Below, one piece after another: positions 1 to 5,001 of a DNA stretch of 17,148 bases. The stretch spans positions 1-17,148 of the forward strand of contig JASJBO010000187.1 of assembly GCA_030066475.1 (NCBI GenBank), read 5' to 3'. The translations under genes were made by a program, and so were the position numbers. The notes below the pieces were generated by a model. It saw only the letters and a list, made by a program, of their open reading frames with translations, was not told the DNA's origin and searched no databases. Position 1 is the stretch's first letter. Each line of letters starts with the position of its first letter. Source of the DNA: Myxococcota bacterium. Its GTDB lineage: Bacteria; Myxococcota_A; UBA9160; PR03.

Positions 1-14
1 GGCGAGCGAAGTCC
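1..14 (-). repeat. Interspersed hairpin repeat, copy 1, cut by the window edge
   Basis: The first 14 bases (GGCGAGCGAAGTCC) are exactly the reverse complement of the first 14 bases of the copy at 17099-17148. This is therefore the tail of an inverted copy whose remainder lies outside the window. It ends 26 bases before the Rrf2 start codon. On its own 14 bases would be weak evidence; it is accepted because three longer copies are present in the window. Confidence 0.6.
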
Positions 15-24
15 TACCTGTTGG

Positions 25-45
25 CGCATGCTCCGCGCGCATGCG
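25..45. promoter_or_regulatory. Inverted repeat spanning the Rrf2 start codon
   Basis: CGCATG at 25-30 and CATGCG at 40-45 form a perfect 6-base inverted repeat with a 9-base spacer. The right arm contains the ATG start codon at 41-43. Rrf2 regulators are winged-helix dimers that bind dyad sites and often repress themselves, so this could be an autoregulatory operator or a hairpin hiding the start. Six-base dyads arise by chance in such GC-rich DNA, so support is weak. Confidence 0.2.
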
Positions 46-493
46 GCTCTCGCTCCAGGTGCAGTACGCGATCCAGGGACTGTTCGACCTGGCCTACAAC
101 GGCGAGGGCATCCCGATCCAGGTGCGCGTGATCGGCGAGCGCCAGGCGATCCCGGCGCGCTACCTCGAGCAGATCTTCCAGCGCCTGCGCCGCGCGCGGC
201 TGGTGGAGGGCAAGCGCGGTCCGGGCGGCGGCTATCTGCTGGCCCGCTCCCCTGGCCAGATCACGCTGCGCGACATCGTCGAGGCGGTGGAGGGACCGAG
301 CGCCGGCTGGCTGCGTCCCGAGCGCCAGGACGAGGGCCGCCCCGTGCCCTACCGACCGGCGTTCCTGTGGCCGCGACTCGCCGCCGGCTTCGCCGACGTG
401 CTGGCGGACGTGACGCTCGAAGCGCTCTGCCGCGAAGCCGCCCAGGCCGCGGTGCGCCGCGCCGCCGACGGCCCCCCCATGTACCACATCTGA
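41..493 (+). CDS. Rrf2-family transcriptional regulator without Fe-S cysteines
   Basis: A 150-residue DNA-binding regulator. The N-terminus MRLSLQVQYAIQGLFDLA and the segment IPARYLEQIFQRLRRARLV (about residues 37-55) followed by the wing GKRGPGGGYLLARSP (57-71) are typical of the Rrf2 winged helix-turn-helix family (IscR, NsrR, CymR). The C-terminal ...MYHI ending also fits. IscR and NsrR carry three cysteines around residues 90-106 to bind an Fe-S cluster. Here the only cysteine is C130, so cluster sensing is unlikely and a CymR-like mode (binding a partner protein or ligand) is more plausible. The ATG at 41 is chosen because the protein then begins exactly as the family does; no clear Shine-Dalgarno precedes it. 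It converges with the XRE gene at 594-890. The nearby JAMM peptidase and ATP sulfurylase hint at control of sulfur metabolism, but that is inference. Confidence 0.9.
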   Translation: MRLSLQVQYAIQGLFDLAYNGEGIPIQVRVIGERQAIPARYLEQIFQRLRRARLVEGKRGPGGGYLLARSPGQITLRDIVEAVEGPSAGWLRPERQDEGRPVPYRPAFLWPRLAAGFADVLADVTLEALCREAAQAAVRRAADGPPMYHI

Positions 494-532
494 GCGCCGC
501 TGCTGGCACCGACACCGGCCCGCAGGGGGAAG

Positions 533-585
533 CCGCAAGCGGAGGCGAAGCCGGAGCGCGCAGCGAGGCGAAGCCGAGCGGAGTC
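533..585 (-). repeat. Interspersed hairpin repeat, copy 2, divergent, between convergent genes
   Basis: Aligned with the reverse complement of the copies at 17005-17148, it shares CCGCAAGCG at the left, GCGCGCAGCGAG in the middle, then CGAGCG and AGTC at the right. The middle hairpin reads GGCGAAGCC here but GCCGAAGGC in the other copies: the central stem pair flips from C-G to G-C and pairing is kept. A second GGCGAAGCC hairpin lies at about 543-551, where the other copies also have a hairpin. It sits between the 3' ends of the Rrf2 and XRE genes, so it could act as a two-way terminator. Confidence 0.65.
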
Positions 586-593
586 AACCAAGC

Positions 594-890
594 TCAATCC
601 TCGAGCAGGAGCTCGACGGGGTTGCAGTCGAGGCCGTCCGCGATCAGGCGCAGCGTGGCGAACGGAATGCGCTCGTTGTGGTCCTCCACGCCGGCCAGGA
701 GATTGGGCGTGATGGTCCGGGGGACGCCGGTCGCGACCTCGTGGGCGCGCGCGATCGCGCCGATCAGCTGGCGCGCCGACCAGCCGAGCTCGTGGCGTCG
801 ACCCCGGATCGCCAGACCGTCGGGGCGCACCTTGCGGGCATCGTCGGCCGTCACGCCCCCATGATGGGAGAGCGCTCGCAGCCTGGCCAC
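594..890 (-). CDS. Small XRE-type helix-turn-helix protein
   Basis: A 98-residue protein that is almost entirely one helix-turn-helix domain of the Cro/C1 (XRE) type. The first helices are LAIRGRRHELGWSARQLIGAI (about 26-46). The typical second half VEDHNERIPFATLRLIADGLD (about 68-88) ends with CNPVELLLED. A stretch of about ten residues (HEVATGVPRT, 50-59) appears inserted between helix 2 and the usual recognition-helix position, which is unusual. The start is uncertain: GTG at 890 is used here with GAGGG just upstream, while an in-frame GTG at 854 would give 86 residues without losing the domain. The gene is divergent from the JAMM-sat-ald operon with 158 bases between them, so it may control that operon or itself. 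No target is visible. Confidence 0.75.
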   Translation of the reverse strand: MARLRALSHHGGVTADDARKVRPDGLAIRGRRHELGWSARQLIGAIARAHEVATGVPRTITPNLLAGVEDHNERIPFATLRLIADGLDCNPVELLLED

Positions 891-933
891 GCCCTCGGGG
901 GCAGCGAGGCTCGCGCCCCGCGGGTGGCTCGAC

Positions 934-939
934 TAGAAT
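934..939 (+). promoter_or_regulatory. Possible -10 element upstream of the JAMM gene
   Basis: TAGAAT stands out as an AT-rich hexamer in otherwise very GC-rich DNA and matches five of six bases of the sigma-70 -10 consensus. It lies 110 bases before the JAMM start in the space between divergent genes. No convincing -35 hexamer is found 16-18 bases upstream, so this is a weak call. Confidence 0.25.
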
Positions 940-1036
940 GCGCTCGCCTTCGGGTCGAGCCAGGTCAGGGCGTCCCCCGCGCGGCGCGTCGCGGCCCGAG
1001 GCGCACCACCCGAGAGCCCGGGGACGCTCATGGTCC

Positions 1037-1041
1037 AGGGA
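1037..1041 (+). promoter_or_regulatory. Ribosome binding site fixing the JAMM GTG start
   Basis: AGGGA lies 7 bases before the GTG at 1049. It supports starting there rather than at an in-frame ATG at 938, whose extra 37 residues are Arg/Pro/Ser-rich and unlike the family. Confidence 0.6.
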
Positions 1042-1048
1042 CGGGCGC

Positions 1049-1552
1049 GTGACTCGACGCATCGAGGTGGATCTCGAACTGGCGCCGGTCGAGCTGGCGG
1101 CCGACTTGCTGAACGAGGTCTTCGCGCACGCGCGCGAGGCCGATCCCGAGGAGTGCTGCGGCTTGATCACCGGCGACGACCGGGTCCGCCATCGCCACGT
1201 CGTGCGCTGTCGCAACGACATGACCCGACACCACCGCCGCGACCCGAGCCGCTTCCCGCGCGACGGGCGCCAGGGCTTCTACATGAACGAGCACGACTAC
1301 CAGCGGGCGGAGCGCGAGGCGCGCGAGCGCGGAGAGCAGGTGACGGCGGTCTACCACTCGCATGTCGAGTGCGGCGCGTACTTCTCCGAGATGGACCAGG
1401 ACTTCGCCCAGCAGGAGCTGTTCCCGTTTCCCGAGGCCGACCACCTGGTGGTCTCGGTGGTCGGCGGCAAGGTCGTGGACCAGGCCCTGTTCCAACCCGA
1501 TCGCGCCCGGGCGACCTTCGTGGGGCGCGGCGTCGTGCTCGCGACGCCGTGA
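1049..1552 (+). CDS. JAMM/M67-family zinc metallopeptidase (Mec-like)
   Basis: A 167-residue single-domain JAMM (MPN+/Mov34) peptidase. The motif is complete: the catalytic Glu is in PEECCG (E35), followed by H103-S-H105, S113 and D116 (HSHVECGAYFSEMD). The Pro that normally follows the second His is Val. Bacterial stand-alone members such as Mec+ of Mycobacterium tuberculosis release cysteine from the C-terminus of the sulfur carrier CysO; QbsD trims a similar carrier. A segment of about 25 residues (CRNDMTRHHRRDPSRFPRDG and what follows, from about 54) between E35 and the HxH appears longer than in the short M67 proteins. The start is GTG with AGGGA 7 bases upstream. The stop overlaps the next start (GTGA, 1549-1552). 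With Sat and an Rrf2 regulator nearby, a role in cysteine or sulfur-carrier processing is likely but inferred. No carrier protein is in view. Confidence 0.85.
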   Translation: MTRRIEVDLELAPVELAADLLNEVFAHAREADPEECCGLITGDDRVRHRHVVRCRNDMTRHHRRDPSRFPRDGRQGFYMNEHDYQRAEREARERGEQVTAVYHSHVECGAYFSEMDQDFAQQELFPFPEADHLVVSVVGGKVVDQALFQPDRARATFVGRGVVLATP

Positions 1553-2568
1553 GCGCGAGGCTCGCGTCGGTCGCCCTGGCGGCCCTCGTGCTGGGTGGCT
1601 GCGCCGCCGGGCCCGGCCGCGTCGAACGCGGCGAGCTGCCCGACTCGCCGATCGTGATCATCTACCGCACCGAGGCGGACGCACTCGACCGGCTCGACGC
1701 GCTCGACGACCTCGAGGACCGGCGCAATCCGACGGCACCCCGGCAGTCCAACCGCGCCGTCGCCCGACTCGAGAGCCTCGACGGGCTGTACGGCGGCGCG
1801 CCGAACGTGAACCAGCGCATCCGGGCCTTCGCGGGGCGGATCGCGATCGTCGACCCGCGCACCGGCGACGCCGAGTTCGTCCCCGATGCGCCGAGCCAGG
1901 CGCGGCCGATCTCCTGGTCGCCCGACCGCAGCCACCTGCTGCTCTCCGGCCGCTTCCGCAACGGCTCCCAGCTCTTCGTCTGGGAGCGGGCCACGCGCTC
2001 GGTCGAGATCGTGACGCCCGGGCCCGCCGATCACCCGCAGGGCTGCCTGGGGCCGGACGGGCACCTGGTGGCCGTGGAGGTCCGGACCGGGTCGCTGCGC
2101 GCCCGGCTGCTCCGGCGCCGGCCGGGGGGCGCGCTCGAGCCGCTCACGAGGGGGCCCTGGGACATCCAGCCCACCTGCTCGCCCGACGGCAAGCGGGTGG
2201 CGTACGTCACCTTCCAGGGGGGCCGCGTGGCGATCGCGGTGCTCTCGCTCGAGGACCCCGAGGCGGAGCCGCAGATCGTGGCCACCGGGAAGGACCCCGC
2301 GTTCACGCCAGACGGCGCCTGGATCGTCTACTCCGCCCAGACGAAGCAGGGACGGCGCATCATCCGCATGCGCCCGGACGGCACCGGCAAGATCCCGCTC
2401 CATGCCAGCGGCTTCGACGAGCACCAGCCGGCCGTCTCGCCGGACGGCCGCTACGTGGCCTACGTGGTGGTCGAGCACGAGCGCGAGCGGCTCTGGGTGC
2501 AGCGACTCGACGGCAGCGGCTCGCGTCCGCTGCTGGACAGCGGAGACGCGACCTCGCCCGCCTGGTGA
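1549..2568 (+). CDS. TolB-like beta-propeller lipoprotein
   Basis: A 339-residue predicted lipoprotein. The N-terminus VSARLASVALAALVLGGC is a short signal peptide with lipobox LGGC, so C18 would be lipidated after cleavage. The mature part holds repeated TolB-like/PD40 blades with the signature SPDG or PDG followed by a hydrophobic strand: SWSPDRSHLLLSG, LGPDGHLVAVEV, CSPDGKRVAYVTF, FTPDGAWIVYS and VSPDGRYVAYVVV, about six blades in all. TolB itself is periplasmic and works with Tol-Pal, but no tolA, tolQ, tolR or pal is near, so it should not be called tolB. The GTG start overlaps the upstream stop (GTGA), indicating translational coupling with the JAMM gene. No Shine-Dalgarno is needed for a coupled start and none is clear. 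Function is unknown; propellers of this kind usually bind proteins or peptidoglycan-related ligands. Confidence 0.8.
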   Translation: MSARLASVALAALVLGGCAAGPGRVERGELPDSPIVIIYRTEADALDRLDALDDLEDRRNPTAPRQSNRAVARLESLDGLYGGAPNVNQRIRAFAGRIAIVDPRTGDAEFVPDAPSQARPISWSPDRSHLLLSGRFRNGSQLFVWERATRSVEIVTPGPADHPQGCLGPDGHLVAVEVRTGSLRARLLRRRPGGALEPLTRGPWDIQPTCSPDGKRVAYVTFQGGRVAIAVLSLEDPEAEPQIVATGKDPAFTPDGAWIVYSAQTKQGRRIIRMRPDGTGKIPLHASGFDEHQPAVSPDGRYVAYVVVEHERERLWVQRLDGSGSRPLLDSGDATSPAW

Positions 2569-2610
2569 TTGGCCTTCGGATCCCCACCCGAACCGTCGAA
2601 GACGAAGACG

Positions 2611-2616
2611 AGGAGA
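2611..2616 (+). promoter_or_regulatory. Ribosome binding site fixing the sat GTG start
   Basis: AGGAGA lies 7 bases before GTG at 2624. It is a near-perfect Shine-Dalgarno and shows that Sat starts with VTAHAREDL, not at the in-frame ATG far upstream at 2402 inside the lipoprotein gene. Confidence 0.75.
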
Positions 2617-2623
2617 CATCGCA

Positions 2624-3886
2624 GTGACAGCTCACGCCCGAGAAGATCTGGTCCCGGTCCACGGCGGCCTCGCGGAGCCCGTCGACCGCGTCGTCCCCCT
2701 CTCCGAGCGCACGCGGCTGCTCGGCGAAGCCGAGGGCCTGCCGGCGATCCGCGTGACGCGCGCCGACCTCTCGACCGTCCACCGCATCGCGGACGGCACG
2801 CTCTCGCCGCTCGAGGGCCCGATGGACGCCGAGAGCTGGCACCGGGTGCTCGACGAGGGCGTCGTGCTGAACCGGGGCGGCCGCTACGCCTGGGGGATTC
2901 CGCTCTCGCTGCCGGTCACCGACGGCGAGGCGGGGGCCCTCGGCGCGGGGGGGTCGGCGGCGCTGCGCGACGAGAGCGGCGCGCTGGTGGCGATCCTCGA
3001 CGAGCTCGACCTGTTCGACTGGGACAAGACGAAGTACGTCAAGAACGTCTACGGCACCGACCGCTTCGACCACCCGGGTGGCCACATGGTGCAGGACGAC
3101 GAGCGCACCCGGCTGGCCGGCGGCCGGCTGCGGGCGCTGCCGCAGCAGGCGGACCCCCACTGGTCCGACAAGATGCTCTCGCCGCGCCTCACCCGGGCGC
3201 TGATCCGCGACCGCAAGTGGCAGCGCGCGCTGGCTTTCCAGACCCGCAACCCGCTGCACCGCGCGCACGAGTACGCGCTGGTCGCGGGCGCGGAGCGCCT
3301 CACCCGCGACGGCTTCTTCACGGGTGTGGTGCTCAACCCGCTGGTCGGCGAGCTGAAGGGCGACGACGTCCCGGCCGCCACGCGGATGCGCTGCTATCGC
3401 GTGCTGCACGACGAGGGCCTGCTCGGTCAGGGCGACAAGGACGAGGCGCTCTGGGAGTCGGTCGGCTACGACCTGAGCGACGTGTTCGAGGTGATCGCCC
3501 TCGACATCAAGATGTTCTACGGCGGGCCGCGCGAGGCGATGATGCACGCGGTCTATCGTCAGAACCACGGCTTCTCGCACCTGGTGATCGGCCGCAAGCA
3601 CGCCGACGCCCCGTACGACGACGGGAGCCCGATCTGGGGCGACTTCGACGCCCAGGAGGTGTTCGACAGCTTGCCCGGCGAGCTGCACCTCGAGCCGTGC
3701 AAGATCGGCTTCGCGGCCTTCTACGAGTCGCTGGGCCGCATCGACCTGACCGAGTCGCACCCCGACGAGAAGCCGTTCTCGATCAGCGGGACCAAGGTGC
3801 GCGAGCAGCTCCGCAGCGGCGAGCGGCCCGACCCGCGCATCCTGCGCCCCGAGATCGCCGAGATCCTGATCGAGGCGTATCGCTGA
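2624..3886 (+). CDS. sat: Sulfate adenylyltransferase (ATP sulfurylase), divergent type
   Basis: A 420-residue ATP sulfurylase, catalysing ATP + sulfate to adenosine 5'-phosphosulfate (APS) + pyrophosphate in the cytoplasm. The N-terminal PUA-like part (about 1-190) includes TLSPLEGPMD. The catalytic part carries QTRNPLHRAHE (206-216), the substrate-binding motif of the family, and ISGTKVR (387-393) near the C-terminus. The usual GRDHAG motif is GRKHAD here (323-328), with an acidic PYDDGSPIWGDFDAQEVF stretch after it. The protein is somewhat longer than the common bacterial homo-oligomeric enzyme (about 390). No APS kinase domain is fused. The GTG start is backed by AGGAGA. The stop shares one base with the ald start (TGATG). 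The enzyme may serve sulfate assimilation; run in reverse it would serve sulfur oxidation. No APS reductase or kinase is in the window to decide. Confidence 0.9.
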   Translation: MTAHAREDLVPVHGGLAEPVDRVVPLSERTRLLGEAEGLPAIRVTRADLSTVHRIADGTLSPLEGPMDAESWHRVLDEGVVLNRGGRYAWGIPLSLPVTDGEAGALGAGGSAALRDESGALVAILDELDLFDWDKTKYVKNVYGTDRFDHPGGHMVQDDERTRLAGGRLRALPQQADPHWSDKMLSPRLTRALIRDRKWQRALAFQTRNPLHRAHEYALVAGAERLTRDGFFTGVVLNPLVGELKGDDVPAATRMRCYRVLHDEGLLGQGDKDEALWESVGYDLSDVFEVIALDIKMFYGGPREAMMHAVYRQNHGFSHLVIGRKHADAPYDDGSPIWGDFDAQEVFDSLPGELHLEPCKIGFAAFYESLGRIDLTESHPDEKPFSISGTKVREQLRSGERPDPRILRPEIAEILIEAYR

Positions 3887-4998
3887 TGCGGATCGGCGTG
3901 CCGCGCGAGACCAAGGACCGGGAGTACCGGGTCGGCATCGTGCCCGACGGGGTCCAGCAGCTGGTGCGGATGGGCCACTCGGTGCTGGTCGAGCGCGGTG
4001 CGGGGGAGGGCAGCGGCTTCGGCGACGCCGACTACGAGAAGGTGGGCGCCGCGCTGGTCGAGACCGAGGAGGCCTGGAGCGCACCCGACCTCGTGGTCAA
4101 GGTGAAGGAGCCCAACGCGACGGAGGTCGGCCGGCTGCGTTCGGGGCAGACGCTCTTCACCTACCTCCACCTCGCCGCCTCGCGCGAGGCCACGGAGGGG
4201 CTGCTCGCGGCCGGCGTGGTGGGCATCGCCTACGAGACGATCCAGCAGCCCGACGGCGCCTTCCCGGTGCTGGCGCCGATGAGCGAGGTGGCCGGCCGGC
4301 TGGCCGTCCAGATCGGCGTGCACCTGCTCCAGAAGGACCGCGGCGGCAAGGGCGTGCTCGTGGGCGGCGTGCCGGGCGTGATGCGCGGGCGCGTCACGGT
4401 GCTGGGCGCCGGCACGGTGGGCATCAACGCGGTGCGCGTGGCCCACGCGCTCGGCGCCGAGGTCGACGTCCTCGACGTCGACCTCAAGCGGCTCACGTAC
4501 GTCTACGACCTGTTCAACGGCGACCTCAACACGCTCTACTCGAATCCCGGCAACGTGGCGCGCTCGGTGCGCACGAGCGATCTCGTGGTGGGGGCCGTCT
4601 ACGTGCGCGGGCGCCGCGCGCCGCGGCTGGTCAGCGACGAGATGGTCGCCTCGATGGAGCCGGGCTCGGTGGTGGCCGACGTCGCCGTCGATCAGGGCGG
4701 CTGCATCGAGACGATCCACCCCACGACGCACTCCGACCCGACCTATCTGGTGCACGACGTGATCCACTACGGGGTGGCGAACATGCCCGCTGCCGTGCCG
4801 CGCACCTCGACCTTCGCGCTCACCAACACGACGCTGCCCTACGTCGAGAAGATCGCCGGGCTCGGGGTGGAGACGGCCGTGCGCGAGGATCCGGCGCTGG
4901 CGCTGGGGGCGAACGTGTGGCGCGGAGAGCTCGTGTGCGAGGGCGTCGGCGAGGCGCACGCGCTGCCACACCGCGCGCTGGACGACGTGCTCGCCTGA
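3886..4998 (+). CDS. ald: Alanine dehydrogenase
   Basis: A 370-residue NAD-dependent L-alanine dehydrogenase, interconverting L-alanine + NAD+ with pyruvate + ammonium + NADH. Length and motifs fit the family. The N-terminus MRIGVPRETKDREYRVGIVPDG places R15 at the known pyruvate-binding position. K74 (VVKVKEP) and H95 (FTYLHLA) correspond to the substrate lysine and catalytic histidine of the M. tuberculosis enzyme. The NAD-binding fold has VLGAGTVGINAVRVAHALGAEVDVLD, and the catalytic aspartate lies in VAVDQGGCIE. The conserved VANMPAAVPRTST segment is intact. The ATG at 3886 overlaps the sat stop, so the two are probably co-translated. That pairing has no obvious pathway logic beyond amino-acid or nitrogen supply. 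The stop codon directly abuts that of the convergent GAF gene. Confidence 0.96.
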   Translation: MRIGVPRETKDREYRVGIVPDGVQQLVRMGHSVLVERGAGEGSGFGDADYEKVGAALVETEEAWSAPDLVVKVKEPNATEVGRLRSGQTLFTYLHLAASREATEGLLAAGVVGIAYETIQQPDGAFPVLAPMSEVAGRLAVQIGVHLLQKDRGGKGVLVGGVPGVMRGRVTVLGAGTVGINAVRVAHALGAEVDVLDVDLKRLTYVYDLFNGDLNTLYSNPGNVARSVRTSDLVVGAVYVRGRRAPRLVSDEMVASMEPGSVVADVAVDQGGCIETIHPTTHSDPTYLVHDVIHYGVANMPAAVPRTSTFALTNTTLPYVEKIAGLGVETAVREDPALALGANVWRGELVCEGVGEAHALPHRALDDVLA

Positions 4999-5001
4999 TC
5001 A
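4996..5001. other. Abutting convergent stop codons in TGATCA
   Basis: The plus-strand ald stop TGA (4996-4998) is followed immediately by TCA, the reverse complement of the minus-strand GAF gene stop. There is no intergenic base. Any terminator for either operon must lie inside the coding region of the other, or transcripts overlap. Confidence 0.9.

Noticed and set aside
938..1048. A 37-residue N-terminal extension of the JAMM protein
   Set aside because: It is rich in Arg, Ser, Pro and Gly and not family-like; GTG at 1049 has AGGGA 7 bases upstream.
2360..4084. A 574-codon minus-strand open frame opposite sat
   Set aside because: Shadow of sat: His/Arg/Val-rich and without domains, while the plus strand encodes intact QTRNPLHRAHE and ISGTKVR motifs.
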